From Thermodesulfobacteriota bacterium (GTDB lineage Bacteria; Desulfobacterota; UBA8473): a stretch of DNA of 64,000 nucleotides. The position numbers were made by a program, and so were the translations under genes. Under the pieces are notes generated by a model that was not told where the DNA came from, did not search any database, and saw only the letters and a program-made list of their open reading frames with translations. Each line of letters begins with the position of its first letter. The first letter of the stretch is position 1. This document shows positions 19,763-29,262 of this stretch, piece after piece. Where the stretch lies: assembly GCA_040757775.1 (NCBI GenBank), contig JBFLWQ010000006.1:62001-126000 (forward strand). Direction: 5' to 3'.

Positions 19763-21340
19763 ATGGAAATTTTACTTTCAATAAAAGAAGCAAGTGAATG
19801 GGCTACAGAATATCTTGGCAAAACCGTTACAACATCTAATATTTCCTATCTGATTCAATATGGCAGAATAAGAAAAATAGGCGATAATGGAGCAGCGCAA
19901 GTTTCAAGGCAGGAACTTATTGAGTATTATAAATCATACAACGGTAAACGTGAAATTTCCTGGAGAAATCAACTTGGTGAAGACCTGAATTGGGCTTTAT
20001 CCTTTGACCAGTATAAAGAGGCGGAAACAACAAAACACGTTCACCGCCTACACCCCTACAAAGGGAAATTTATTCCTCAGCTTGTTGAATATTTCCTAGA
20101 TAGTCATACAGATAATTTTAAAAAACAGCGCTATTTTTCGAAAGGTGATATTATTCTTGATCCCTTTTCGGGCAGCGGGACAACATTGGTTCAATCATGC
20201 GAATTGGGAATGCATGCTATAGGTATTGATGTTTCAGCTTTCAATGCTCTGATTGGAAATTGTAAAATATCAAAATACAATTTAACTGATGTTCAAAAGG
20301 AAATTAACCGAATAACGAGGTTACTTAAACAATTTCTTCTAAATTCACACACAATTGAGTTTGAAGATAACTTATTAAAAACACTTTATGAATTTAATAA
20401 TAAATATTTTCCGGTTCCTGAATACAAGTATAAAGTCAGGCAGAAACAAATTGACGAAGACAGCTACGGCAAGGAGAAAGAGAAAGAATTTCTCCCAATC
20501 TTCAACAGGCTCGTTAAGGAATATAATATAGAATTAAGAAGGAGCACATCTGACAATTTTCTGGACAAATGGTATTCTCACCACATTAGAAATGAAATAC
20601 AATTTGTTTTTGATGAAATTAAAAAAATAAAAGATTCTGGTACTAAAAAAATAATAGCAATTATATTAAGCAGAACTATCCGCTCATGTAGGGCTACGAC
20701 TCACGCCGATTTAGCAACACTGAAAGAACCGGTTACCACAACGTATTACTGTGCAAAACACGGAAAAATATGCAAGCCGCTTTTTTCTATCCTTAAATGG
20801 TGGGAAACATACACTAAAGATACGATAAAACGTCTTATTCAGTTTGATAAATTGAGAACACAAACTTTCCAGATATGCCTTAGCGGCGACAGCAGGACTA
20901 TAAATATATTGACTGAACTCCAAAAGAAAAATTCAATATTTGCAGAACTAGCAAAAGAACAGAAAATTAAAGGCATTTTTTCGAGTCCGCCTTATGTTGG
21001 ATTAATTAATTATCACGAACAACATGCTTATGCTTATGACCTTTTCGGTTTTGACAGAAAAGATGATTTGGAAATAGGACCACTTTACAAAGGTAATGGT
21101 AAGGAAGCAAAGCAGAGTTATATCCAGGGCATTACAGATGTTTTAAATAACTGTAAAAAGTTTTTGGTAGAAGACTATGACATTTTCCTCGTGGCAAACG
21201 ACAAATACAATATGTATCCCACTATTGCAGAAAATTCTGGAATGCAAATTGTAAATCAATATAAACGCCCTGTATTGAACCGTACAGAAAAGGATAAAGG
21301 GGCTTATTCGGAAATAATTTTCCACTTAAAGAAAAAGTGA
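19763..21340 (+). CDS. DNA (N4-cytosine/N6-adenine) methyltransferase of a type II restriction-modification system
   Basis: The 525-residue protein opens with a helix-turn-helix-like domain (about 1-58), then motif I DPFSGSGTT at 133-141 (SAM binding) and, far downstream, the catalytic motif SPPY near 408. The order (motif I before IV with a long insert between) is that of alpha or gamma amino-methyltransferases. It sits 13 bases ahead of a TdeIII-like endonuclease, so it probably protects that site. The gene is visibly AT-richer than the housekeeping genes next to it, suggesting transfer. Confidence 0.85.
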   Translation: MEILLSIKEASEWATEYLGKTVTTSNISYLIQYGRIRKIGDNGAAQVSRQELIEYYKSYNGKREISWRNQLGEDLNWALSFDQYKEAETTKHVHRLHPYKGKFIPQLVEYFLDSHTDNFKKQRYFSKGDIILDPFSGSGTTLVQSCELGMHAIGIDVSAFNALIGNCKISKYNLTDVQKEINRITRLLKQFLLNSHTIEFEDNLLKTLYEFNNKYFPVPEYKYKVRQKQIDEDSYGKEKEKEFLPIFNRLVKEYNIELRRSTSDNFLDKWYSHHIRNEIQFVFDEIKKIKDSGTKKIIAIILSRTIRSCRATTHADLATLKEPVTTTYYCAKHGKICKPLFSILKWWETYTKDTIKRLIQFDKLRTQTFQICLSGDSRTINILTELQKKNSIFAELAKEQKIKGIFSSPPYVGLINYHEQHAYAYDLFGFDRKDDLEIGPLYKGNGKEAKQSYIQGITDVLNNCKKFLVEDYDIFLVANDKYNMYPTIAENSGMQIVNQYKRPVLNRTEKDKGAYSEIIFHLKKK

Positions 21341-21353
21341 AAAGGCATTATCA

Positions 21354-22115
21354 ATGAAAAACAAAAAACATATCACAGAAACTATCAAATTCTGTCTTCG
21401 CGAAAAATTTTTAAAATATAAACCTGAAACGGATAATATGCCTTTTCATTACAGGTTACTTGGAAAAGATAGAATGGCTTTATTTTCATTTATCCAATCT
21501 CTCAATACCACTTTTGGAACTTCAATTTACGAACCAGTTGCAAAAGAACTTGCAAAAGGAAACTTCAAAGAGGTTTATACGCAGTATGTACTTGGGAAAA
21601 CCATTACAGAAGGTGCTCAAAATGAAATTCAAAAAATTATGAATGATCTTTCTATCGGAGGTGATGTAAATAAATCAGAAGAAACAGAAAGAATTAGAAA
21701 AGTATCACAGAAAGGAACTGAAAACAAACTCAAGTCTGTGAAGGTAGATTTATTTCTCATCTCAAAATCAGATGAAGTTTTTATGTTTGATTTGAAAACT
21801 GTTAAGCCCAACAAAGGTGACTTTATTTCATATAAGCGAAATATGCTTGAATGGCTGGCTGTTTATTTTTTTCAACATCCAAAAGATAAGGTAAACACTC
21901 TGATTTCTATTCCTTATAATCCTTATGAACCAGAGCCTTACAAACGATGGACGATGAAAGGAATGTTAGATTTAAAAAAAGAGGTCATGGTAGCTGATGA
22001 ATTTTGGAACTTTCTTGCAGGTGAAGGAACATACAATGATTTACTTGATTGCTTTGAGCAAGCAGGCATTGAGCTAAGACCAGAAATTGATAAGTATTTT
22101 AAAAAATTTGAATAA
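21354..22115 (+). CDS. TdeIII-like type II restriction endonuclease
   Basis: The 253-residue protein resembles the TdeIII family (GGNCC-type cutters, from family knowledge). A PD-(D/E)xK-like core is visible: KVDLFLIS (Asp132) and, 14 residues on, FDLKT (Asp146, Lys148). It follows the methyltransferase and shares its low GC. Recognition site is inferred from the family only. Confidence 0.72.
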   Translation: MKNKKHITETIKFCLREKFLKYKPETDNMPFHYRLLGKDRMALFSFIQSLNTTFGTSIYEPVAKELAKGNFKEVYTQYVLGKTITEGAQNEIQKIMNDLSIGGDVNKSEETERIRKVSQKGTENKLKSVKVDLFLISKSDEVFMFDLKTVKPNKGDFISYKRNMLEWLAVYFFQHPKDKVNTLISIPYNPYEPEPYKRWTMKGMLDLKKEVMVADEFWNFLAGEGTYNDLLDCFEQAGIELRPEIDKYFKKFE

Positions 22116-22226
22116 AAGTGCAAGATTTTTTTGCCGAGCAACAACGAACTCCATCCGTATCGCAATGCAATTCAATAGCATAGACAGAATATTTTCCACC
22201 AATAGACATAAACAGGGGAATTACCA

Positions 22227-22415
22227 GTGAAAAATCATGGGAATGACAGAATTGTATACTCGATAAATGTGGGTGATATTCAAGAAGTCGCTCAACAAAT
22301 TCTCGAACGTAACCTCACCAAGGAAGAGATTCTTTTAGTTGAAAATTCGATAGGTAATCACTTAGATTGGTTTCAAGCAATTGAAGATTCAATTTTTGAA
22401 CATATTACAAAATAG
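22227..22415 (+). CDS. small conserved-type hypothetical protein
   Basis: A 62-residue acidic protein with a GTG start behind AGGGGA. The pattern (VYSINVGDIQEVAQQ, LTKEE, GNHLDWFQAIEDSI) looks like a family of small proteins seen in many environmental bacteria, but I cannot name it or its role. It stands alone after the TdeIII-like pair. Confidence 0.5.
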   Translation: MKNHGNDRIVYSINVGDIQEVAQQILERNLTKEEILLVENSIGNHLDWFQAIEDSIFEHITK

Positions 22416-22500
22416 ATCACTACATTACATTAATTCAGGAAAATCATCCAATAAATCAATCTAATAGACAACTCATCACAACCAAAGTGACATAGGGGTC

Positions 22501-22524
22501 AGGTCTTGGAAAGTAAGTTTTCAG
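22501..22524. repeat. left copy of a degenerate direct repeat flanking the YgiT gene
   Basis: AGGTCTTGGAAAGTAAGTTT at 22501-22520, preceded by GGGGTC, resembles AGGTCCTGAAAAGTAGGTTT at 23053-23072. The GGGGTCAGGTC word is typical of scars near REP-associated transposase genes; no such gene is here. Confidence 0.5.
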
Positions 22525-22565
22525 ATACTTGGGGACGTTGTTTCTATTTGTGATATTTATAGCCA

Positions 22566-22965
22566 TAACGTTGAGCCAATGGGCAGTTTTGATAACGGTG
22601 TATCGGCCAGATCCAGATATTTGGGTCAATTGCCGAATAAGGAGGGGAAAATGATGTTACCCTTTGAAAAATGTCCTGTTTGTGGGGGTGAATTAAAGGA
22701 GAAGGTAGTCGAAAAGATTTTACAAGGAGGAAATCATACTGCTGTTTTACAAATCCATGCTGAAGTGTGTCTCCATTGTGGTGAACGATTATATGCTGAG
22801 GAAACCGTAAGATTATTTGAAAAAATTAGGAACAAATTAAAAAGGCAAGATCTTTCCGGCTTTGATCCTTTAGGACAGGCATTTGCAGTAGATAAGGAAT
22901 GGCTTAACAAGCAAATTCAGCCGACCGCTAAAAGCGCCGACTGATTTGCAGCGCGTTAGCCGGTT
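22566..22965 (+). mobile_element. possible gene-cassette-like unit around the YgiT gene
   Basis: The left edge has AACGTTGAGCC (22567-22577), which fits the integron core consensus GTTRRRY. The right edge, overlapping the end of the YgiT gene, has an imperfect palindrome from about 22919 to 22964 (CGCTAAAAGCGC facing GCGCGTTAGCCG) resembling an attC hairpin, but its right core GTTAGCC misses one purine. No integrase is present. This is a weak reading. Confidence 0.3.
22651..22944 (+). CDS. YgiT-type zinc-finger protein (MqsA N-terminal-like)
   Basis: Start at the ATG at 22651 behind GGAGGGG; a frame from 22579 has no ribosome site. The 97-residue protein has paired CxxC motifs (CPVCGGELKEK and CLHCGERLY), as in YgiT/MqsA antitoxin N-termini. 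No MqsR-like toxin and no helix-turn-helix domain were seen. The last residues (QIQPTAKSAD) are encoded by the attC-like palindrome and are probably not part of the ancestral protein. Confidence 0.7.
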   Translation: MMLPFEKCPVCGGELKEKVVEKILQGGNHTAVLQIHAEVCLHCGERLYAEETVRLFEKIRNKLKRQDLSGFDPLGQAFAVDKEWLNKQIQPTAKSAD

Positions 22966-23052
22966 TTATTTTTTAGAGAAATATTTCACACCAGGTTTAT
23001 TCTTGAAGTCTGAGTCCTGCGTCCAGATGGTAGCATCGAGGGCAGAAGGGAC

Positions 23053-23155
23053 AGGTCCTGAAAAGTAGGTTTTATCAGCAAAAGAAATTTCTCAAAACTT
23101 GACCCTACTGACCCCTAACCATCGTAGTACACCTGACCCCAGTCGGTAGCTACCG
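23053..23155. repeat. right copy of the direct repeat plus palindrome
   Basis: AGGTCCTGAAAAGTAGGTTT at 23053-23072 matches 22501-22520. It is followed by inverted GACCC words (23101-23117, 23134-23140) and a perfect 12-base palindrome CGGTAGCTACCG at 23144-23155, 18 bases ahead of the methyltransferase start. Confidence 0.5.
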
Positions 23156-23173
23156 CAACAAAGAAAGAAGTCT

Positions 23174-23809
23174 ATGTTAAAAGACCAAATGGAAAATATA
23201 TACAAGAATGTAAAACTTGAAAAAATTCCTTGGAATATAGAAACTCCTCCAAGAATTCTACAGAATCTTGTGGAAAATGGAAAAGTAAAACCATGCAAAA
23301 CGGTAGAGCTGGGGTGCGGGGCGGGGAATTATGTCATTTATTTATCACGTATGGGGTTTAAAGCTACTGGTGTAGATTTTTCAGACACTGCAATTGAAAT
23401 TGCAAAAAACTCTTCAAAAGCAAAAGGAGTAGACTGTAATTTTATCAAGGCAGATGTTCTTGGTGATTTAGATGAAATTCAAGGTACATTCGATTTTGTA
23501 TTTGATTGGGAGTTGTTGCATCATATTTTTCCGGAATCAAGAAAGAAGTATTTAGACAATGTATACAAATTGCTTAATCAGGAAGGGCGCTATTTATCAG
23601 TTTTCTTCAGTGAGGACAGCCCTCAATTCGGCGGTGAAGGTAAATACAGAAAGACCCCTCTTGATACTGTGTTATATTTCTCGTCCGAAGGCGAGATGGA
23701 AGTGCTATTTGACCCTATTTTTAAAATTGAGGAACTGAAAACAGTTGAAATCGAGGGTAAGTTCGGAGTTCATAAAGCCATCCATGCATTTCTAACAAAA
23801 AGGCCATAA
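23174..23809 (+). CDS. class I SAM-dependent methyltransferase
   Basis: The 211-residue protein opens with IPWNIETPP, followed by the SAM motif VELGCGAGNY, the acidic GVDFS turn and the KADVL segment: a class I methyltransferase of the thiopurine/tellurite-resistance-like small-molecule branch. Substrate unknown. It lies at the end of the accessory block and has low GC like its upstream neighbours. Confidence 0.78.
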   Translation: MLKDQMENIYKNVKLEKIPWNIETPPRILQNLVENGKVKPCKTVELGCGAGNYVIYLSRMGFKATGVDFSDTAIEIAKNSSKAKGVDCNFIKADVLGDLDEIQGTFDFVFDWELLHHIFPESRKKYLDNVYKLLNQEGRYLSVFFSEDSPQFGGEGKYRKTPLDTVLYFSSEGEMEVLFDPIFKIEELKTVEIEGKFGVHKAIHAFLTKRP

Positions 23810-23882
23810 TCAGCTAATAAACTGATTGAAAGATATGCCTCTCAAAACCCAACCTAAAGAGCCCACCAGTTTTAATCGAATC

Positions 23883-23925
23883 TTAACACTATTGTAACAC
23901 AACTGTAACATCTCTCTGATATAAG
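23883..23925 (+). promoter_or_regulatory. Pho box and -10 element ahead of pstS
   Basis: Three heptamers TTAACAC (23883), GTAACAC (23894) and GTAACAT (23905) repeat at exactly 11-base spacing, the layout of PhoB-family sites. A TATAAG-like -10 lies about 9 bases further. The box would replace the -35 element, as in other Pho promoters. The regulator is most likely the PhoB encoded at 28540. Confidence 0.75.
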
Positions 23926-23974
23926 GAAGAAAATAAAAAACAGAGTAAAACAAACAATAAGGAGAGATTAAAGA

Positions 23975-24991
23975 ATGAATAAAATACTATCTGTTTTTAC
24001 TGTATTGGCAGTCAGTCTTCTGTCCTTTGGCAACTCATTTGCTGATGATACCAAGCTAAATGGTGCAGGGGCATCATTTCCCTATCCTGTTTATTCTGCA
24101 TGGGCATATGACTATAGCAAGATTAGCGGGGTAAAACTCAACTATCAGTCTATAGGTTCAGGCGGAGGAATAAGACAGATTATAAACAGAACCGTTGATT
24201 TTGGAGCCTCTGATGCGCCTCTCAAACCGGATGAACTAGAGAAAGACAACCTACTCCAATTCCCTGCTGTCATTGGAGGGGTTGTCATCGTGGTTAATAT
24301 ACCTGGTATAAAGGCAGGCGAACTGAGGCTCGATTCGAATGTGCTCTCCAAGGTCTATCTTGGAGAGATAAGTTACTGGGATGATGGGAAGATAAAGCAA
24401 CTAAATCCGGGTAAAGCGCTCCTTCATAAAAAGATCACCGTTGTCCATAGATCCGATGGATCAGGTACAACCGCTATATTCACCGATTACCTGAGCGCTG
24501 TGTCTTCCGACTGGAAAGAAAAGGTTGGTGCAGGAACATCTGTAAAATGGACTGTTGGTATCGGCGGCAAGGGTAACGAAGGTGTAGCAAACTATGTAAA
24601 GAGGGTTGGGCATTCTATAGGATATGTTGAATTTGCTTATGCAAAGGAGAATAATCTTAGCTATACACTCCTGAAAAACTCTTCAGGCAATTTTGTTGAG
24701 CCTGGTTTTGAGAGTTTTGAGGATGCAGCACGTTCGGCTAACTTTGACCCGAAAAAAGACTTCTATCTATGGCTGAACAATGCCCCTGGTAAGAATGCAT
24801 GGCCTATAGCAGGTGCAACATTTATACTCCTTGCAAAGGAGAAAAAAGAGTCGAATATCAATGTGGTTAAGTTCTATGACTGGGCATTTAAAAAAGGGGA
24901 TCAGACAGCTAAAAGACTTATATACATTCCTTTGCCATTGTCGTTGAAGAATAAGATTCGAGGATACTGGAAAACCAATCGCGTTTATTGA
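23975..24991 (+). CDS. pstS: phosphate ABC transporter, substrate-binding protein
   Basis: 338 residues with a signal peptide cleaved near NSFA, then GAGASFPYP, the typical PstS start, and phosphate-binding segments GSGGGI, DFGASDAPL and RSDGSGTT. It binds phosphate in the periplasm and delivers it to PstCA. First gene of the operon behind the Pho box. Confidence 0.96.
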   Translation: MNKILSVFTVLAVSLLSFGNSFADDTKLNGAGASFPYPVYSAWAYDYSKISGVKLNYQSIGSGGGIRQIINRTVDFGASDAPLKPDELEKDNLLQFPAVIGGVVIVVNIPGIKAGELRLDSNVLSKVYLGEISYWDDGKIKQLNPGKALLHKKITVVHRSDGSGTTAIFTDYLSAVSSDWKEKVGAGTSVKWTVGIGGKGNEGVANYVKRVGHSIGYVEFAYAKENNLSYTLLKNSSGNFVEPGFESFEDAARSANFDPKKDFYLWLNNAPGKNAWPIAGATFILLAKEKKESNINVVKFYDWAFKKGDQTAKRLIYIPLPLSLKNKIRGYWKTNRVY

Positions 24992-25006
24992 AATGAGGAT
25001 GGATAT

Positions 25007-25945
25007 TTGATAACACGTTCAAAGAAAAATTTTGTTGACATATTCTTCCTGTCCATTAGTGCCATTGCGTCCTTGTCGGTTCTCCTGTTGATTATAGGAA
25101 TCCTGTATGTGTTAATCTCGGAATCATCTCCTGCAATAGAGAAATTTGGTGTATGGCGATTCATCTCTTCAACAGACTGGAACCCGGTAAAAGGGTCATT
25201 TGGAGCAGCTACAACTCTCTTTGGAACAGCGATAACAACTGTATTATCCATACTAATAGCTGTACCTGTAGCAATTGGCATTGCCATATTTGTAACCGAG
25301 ATAGCACCAAGCTTCCTTAAAGGACCAATTGGCGCTGCCATAGAACTACTGGCAGCTATACCAAGCATAATATACGGAATGTGGGGACTCTTTACCCTCG
25401 CACCTATAATGTCCAACTATATAGAGCCGGCCCTCCAGAAGAGCTTTGGCAGGCTTCCCTTTGTTGGGATGCTCTTCGAAGGCACACCCATGGGTATAGA
25501 CCTCTTGACAGCGAGTGTTATTTTAAGTATCATGATTATTCCCTTTACTGCCAGTATCTCAAGAGACGCATTTAACCTTACACCTACTGTAACAAAAGAA
25601 TCTGCCTATGCACTTGGTGCAACAAAATGGGAAGTCGTTAAGAATGTAGTGATCCCCTATTCTAAGCTTGGTGTATTTGGTGGTATTGTCCTTTCTCTTG
25701 GAAGGGCACTTGGTGAAACCATGGCAGTTGCTTTTGTCCTGGGTAATAATCATCAGATAACTGCGTCTCTTTTCGATGCTGCAGCAACTATAACCGTAAC
25801 GCTGGCAAATGAGTTTACCGAAGCAGATTCAGATATATATCTTTCATCTTTATTTTACCTTGCCCTAATCCTTTTTGTAATGAGTTTTGTAGTCCTTGCA
25901 ATAGCAAAGTTTTTTATTCTAAAGACTGAAAAGGGGATTAAATAA
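25007..25945 (+). CDS. pstC: phosphate ABC transporter permease PstC
   Basis: The 312-residue protein has six predicted membrane segments and the permease EAA-like loop (KESAYALGATKWEVV). The TTG start follows GAGGATGG by 4 bases. It overlaps pstA by one base (TAATG). Confidence 0.93.
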   Translation: MITRSKKNFVDIFFLSISAIASLSVLLLIIGILYVLISESSPAIEKFGVWRFISSTDWNPVKGSFGAATTLFGTAITTVLSILIAVPVAIGIAIFVTEIAPSFLKGPIGAAIELLAAIPSIIYGMWGLFTLAPIMSNYIEPALQKSFGRLPFVGMLFEGTPMGIDLLTASVILSIMIIPFTASISRDAFNLTPTVTKESAYALGATKWEVVKNVVIPYSKLGVFGGIVLSLGRALGETMAVAFVLGNNHQITASLFDAAATITVTLANEFTEADSDIYLSSLFYLALILFVMSFVVLAIAKFFILKTEKGIK

Positions 25946-26799
25946 TGAACACGGCTCAGGTCAGAAAATTGAAGAATGGTATTGCCCTCACGGTCTGTAC
26001 CCTTGCCGCCTTTCTTGGTCTCTTCTGGCTTTTTTTTATAATCTGGGATGTCTTTTTTAATGGGATAGGCGGTCTGAATCTCGCTCTTTTTATGAACGAC
26101 CCTGTCCCTCCCGGTTTAGAAGGTGGTGGTTTGAGAAATGCCTTTGTGGGCCACCTGATGATAACTTTCTTTGCCACCCTGATAGGTGTCCCAATAGGGA
26201 TTTTGGGGGGAACATTCCTTGCAGAATATGCCCGGGGAAGAAAGATTGCGAGGTTGATAAGTGTGTTATCCGACATAATGGTGAGCGTCCCTTCCATAGT
26301 GATAGGAACGTTTATCTATGCGGTAATTGTTAAGCCTGTGGGTCATTTTAGCGGGTGGGCAGGTGCAGTGGCGCTTGCAATCATAATGATTCCAGTTGTC
26401 TTAAGGACAACAGAAGACATGCTCTCTCTTGTACCATGGACACTGAGAGAGGCTGCATTTGCTCTCGGCGCACCATACTACAAGGTAATTATTCATGTAA
26501 TTTATAGAGCGGCGGCGGCAGGGATTCTTACAGGAATACTCCTGTCAATAGCCCGTGTGGTGGGGGAAACTGCACCGTTACTCTTTACATCCTTTAACAA
26601 CTCATTTTTCTCGGCAAATATGAATGAGCCTGTCTCATCCCTTACAGTAAGTATATTTCAGTATGCTATGGGGCCTTACGATAGCTGGCATAGCCAGGCA
26701 TGGGCATCATCACTTATGATAACTGTATTTATACTGGTGCTCGCAGTTTTGGGCAGGCTATTACTTGCATGGAGATACGGTAAGAGACCAACAATATGA
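25945..26799 (+). CDS. pstA: phosphate ABC transporter permease PstA
   Basis: The 284-residue partner permease carries the coupling loop [14 protein letters not shown] and six membrane segments. It is linked to pstC by a one-base and to pstB by a four-base overlap. Confidence 0.93.
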   Translation: MNTAQVRKLKNGIALTVCTLAAFLGLFWLFFIIWDVFFNGIGGLNLALFMNDPVPPGLEGGGLRNAFVGHLMITFFATLIGVPIGILGGTFLAEYARGRKIARLISVLSDIMVSVPSIVIGTFIYAVIVKPVGHFSGWAGAVALAIIMIPVVLRTTEDMLSLVPWTLREAAFALGAPYYKVIIHVIYRAAAAGILTGILLSIARVVGETAPLLFTSFNNSFFSANMNEPVSSLTVSIFQYAMGPYDSWHSQAWASSLMITVFILVLAVLGRLLLAWRYGKRPTI

Positions 26800-27563
26800 A
26801 TGATAATAATGTCAAGATAGAGGTAAAGAGACTCCATTTCTGCTACTCAGGTTGTAAGCACACCTTGGAGGACATCTCGCTTTCTGTGTACAAAAACACG
26901 GTTACAGCCCTTATCGGGCCTTCTGGTTGTGGAAAGACCACATTCCTCCGATGTCTTAACAGGATGCATGACCTTTATCCAGGTAATCGCTATGAAGGTG
27001 AGATATGGATAGATAACAAGAATATCCTTGAAAAAGATATAGATCACATAGGATTAAGGAGCAAGATTGGCATGGTCTTCCAAAAACCTACACCATTTCC
27101 CATGTCAATCTTTGAGAACATCGCGTTCGGTCTTAAGCTTATGGGTATAAGAAAAAAAACTGAAATTGCCGATAGGGTTGAAAAGGCTCTAAAGGATGCC
27201 GCCCTGTGGGAAGAGATAGGGGACAAACTGAATAACTTTGCCCTCTCCCTTTCAGGTGGTCAGCAGCAAAGGTTATGTATTGCAAGAGCAATAGCCGTAG
27301 AACCCGAGGTCATTCTGATGGATGAGCCCTGTTCAGCCCTCGACCCCATTGCTACCGCAAAGATAGAGGACCTGATCGCAGAATTAACGAAGAGATATAC
27401 TGTTGTTATAGTAACCCACAATATGCAGCAGGCAGCCAGAGTATCGGAATATGCAGGATTTTTCATGATGGGGAAGTTGATTGAGTTTGATACAACCCAA
27501 AAGATATTCACAGCCCCGTCAAACAAAATGACAGAGGACTATATCACAGGAAGGTTTGGATAA
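26796..27563 (+). CDS. pstB: phosphate ABC transporter ATPase PstB
   Basis: 255 residues with Walker [10 protein letters not shown], signature LSGGQQQRL, Walker B VILMDEP and the switch His in VTHNMQQA. Standard length. It powers PstSCA uptake. Confidence 0.96.
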   Translation: MNDNNVKIEVKRLHFCYSGCKHTLEDISLSVYKNTVTALIGPSGCGKTTFLRCLNRMHDLYPGNRYEGEIWIDNKNILEKDIDHIGLRSKIGMVFQKPTPFPMSIFENIAFGLKLMGIRKKTEIADRVEKALKDAALWEEIGDKLNNFALSLSGGQQQRLCIARAIAVEPEVILMDEPCSALDPIATAKIEDLIAELTKRYTVVIVTHNMQQAARVSEYAGFFMMGKLIEFDTTQKIFTAPSNKMTEDYITGRFG

Positions 27564-27623
27564 GATTATTTCCCCCTCTGCCTTGATGGGAGAGGGTGAA
27601 TACGAAAAAGAGGATGAAAGACC

Positions 27624-28301
27624 ATGGAAAGACAATTTGAGAAAGAATTGCAGGATTTAAGGGAAAATTTATTGAAGATGGGTACTCTGGTTGAAGAAGC
27701 CATTGCCAATGCAGTGAAATCTCTGGTTGAGCGGGATTCTGATTTGGCAAGGAGAACTATCGAGTGTGACTGTCAGATAGACCAACTGGAGGTGAAACTG
27801 GAGGAAAAGGCTGTTAGACTTTTAGCCCTGAGACAACCCATGGCACGAGACTTAAGGTTTATTATAAAGAGTGTAAAAATAATTGCATCCCTTGAGAGGA
27901 TTGGAGACCACGCTGTTAATATCTCTGAAAGGGCACTGGAGCTGAATAAAGAACCCCCATTAAAACCGTATATCGATATTCCAATAATGGCAAGGGCAGC
28001 TCAAATGATGCTAAAAGAAGCGCTGGATGCATTTATCAACGAGGATACAGCCCTAGCATTCAAGGTATGCCACGACGACCAGCTAATAGATGATTTGGAT
28101 GACCAGATACTACGAGAACTGTTGACGTTTATGATGGAAGACCCGCACACCATAACAAGGGCTGTCAGGATAATCCAGATATCCAAATATTTAGAAAGGA
28201 TCGGCGATCTTGCCACCAATATCGCAGAAAGTATTATCTACATGGTTGAAGCCAGGGATATAAGACACGGGGGTTACATAAAGGAGGATACAACAAAATA
28301 A
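27624..28301 (+). CDS. phoU: phosphate-signalling protein PhoU
   Basis: 225-residue helical protein with two PhoU repeats and the metal-site segments (ERIGDHAVNISE and ERIGDLATNIAE). It links PstSCAB to the PhoR kinase and restrains the Pho response. It follows pstB by 60 bases. Confidence 0.95.
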   Translation: MERQFEKELQDLRENLLKMGTLVEEAIANAVKSLVERDSDLARRTIECDCQIDQLEVKLEEKAVRLLALRQPMARDLRFIIKSVKIIASLERIGDHAVNISERALELNKEPPLKPYIDIPIMARAAQMMLKEALDAFINEDTALAFKVCHDDQLIDDLDDQILRELLTFMMEDPHTITRAVRIIQISKYLERIGDLATNIAESIIYMVEARDIRHGGYIKEDTTK

Positions 28302-28360
28302 AGATTTGGATTTGTCAGTCAAAAGTGCTATTATTGTCCCTCCATCATTCCTTTTGCGCT

Positions 28361-28519
28361 GCAAGGGTTCGAGGGGTCGAGGATTCCAGGATTCGAGAGC
28401 CTACAACAGCATGCTTTAGCTTGCTGCAGCGGCCTAAAGCCCGCTGTTGTAGCCTGCTGTTGATTCCCTTGATCACTTGACCCCTTGAACCCTCAAGCCA
28501 TCCCGACAAGTCGGGATGG
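28361..28519. repeat. composite nested inverted repeat between phoU and phoB
   Basis: Outer arms AGGGTTCGAGGGGTCGAG (28364-28381) and the reverse complement of 28477-28494 agree at most positions. Inside sits a near-perfect cruciform: CTACAACAGC (28401-28410) pairs with 28443-28452, and GCTTTAG (28413-28419) with 28434-28440. To the right lies a perfect hairpin, CCATCCCGAC (28498-28507) with 28510-28519 and a two-base loop, ending at the phoB start region. Confidence 0.8.
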
Positions 28520-28539
28520 TAGTTGATATAAATAAAGCT

Positions 28540-29244
28540 ATGGCCAAAGAGAAAATCCTCGTAGTGGATGACGAGCGAGACATCATAGAGCTGATAAAAT
28601 ATAATCTGGAGATGGAAGGTTTCCGGATAAGTTATGCATACAATGGAGAAGATGCCTTAAGACTGGCTAAAAGAGAACCTCCTGATTTATTTATCCTGGA
28701 TTTAATGCTTCCAGAAATGGACGGTCTTGAGGTCTGCCGAGTCCTTAAAAAGGAGACTAAGACAAATCATATCCCCGTTATTATGCTAACAGCAAAAACA
28801 GGGGAACCGGATATTGTTGTTGGATTGGAGCTGGGTGCAGATGACTATATTACAAAACCCTTCAGCACAAGGGAGTTGGTAGCAAGAGTAAAAGCGGTCC
28901 TAAGGAGGGGTTCCAGGCACAGAGACCTCAAGGAAAAACTCGTATTTGGCAACCTGGAAGTAGATTCGACTAACTATAGGGTTACCTGGAGGGGTAACTT
29001 CCTTGACCTCACGCCGACCGAATTTAAATTATTCTTTTTCTTGGTTCAAAGGCAAGGACTGGTTATGACACGACAACAAATCCTGGATGGAGTTTTAGGA
29101 GACGAAGCCTTTGTAACCGACAGGGCAGTTGACGTTCATATCAGAAGGCTTCGGATGAAATTGAAGGGAGCTTCTCCCTGTATTATCACCAGAAGAGGTA
29201 TAGGCTATATGTTCCAGGCTGATATCGCTGAAGAAGAAGCCTGA
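28540..29244 (+). CDS. phoB: phosphate-response regulator PhoB
   Basis: An OmpR-type regulator: receiver domain (MAKEKILVVDDE; phosphorylated Asp in FILDLMLPEMDG; Lys in YITKPF) and a winged-helix DNA-binding domain ending in RGIGYMF. I prefer the start at 28540 (MAKEKIL, 234 residues); an in-frame ATG at 28516 lies in a hairpin. Neither has a clear ribosome site. It should bind the Pho box at 23883. Confidence 0.92.
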   Translation: MAKEKILVVDDERDIIELIKYNLEMEGFRISYAYNGEDALRLAKREPPDLFILDLMLPEMDGLEVCRVLKKETKTNHIPVIMLTAKTGEPDIVVGLELGADDYITKPFSTRELVARVKAVLRRGSRHRDLKEKLVFGNLEVDSTNYRVTWRGNFLDLTPTEFKLFFFLVQRQGLVMTRQQILDGVLGDEAFVTDRAVDVHIRRLRMKLKGASPCIITRRGIGYMFQADIAEEEA

Positions 29245-29262
29245 ATCAATAAAAACAGGAAT

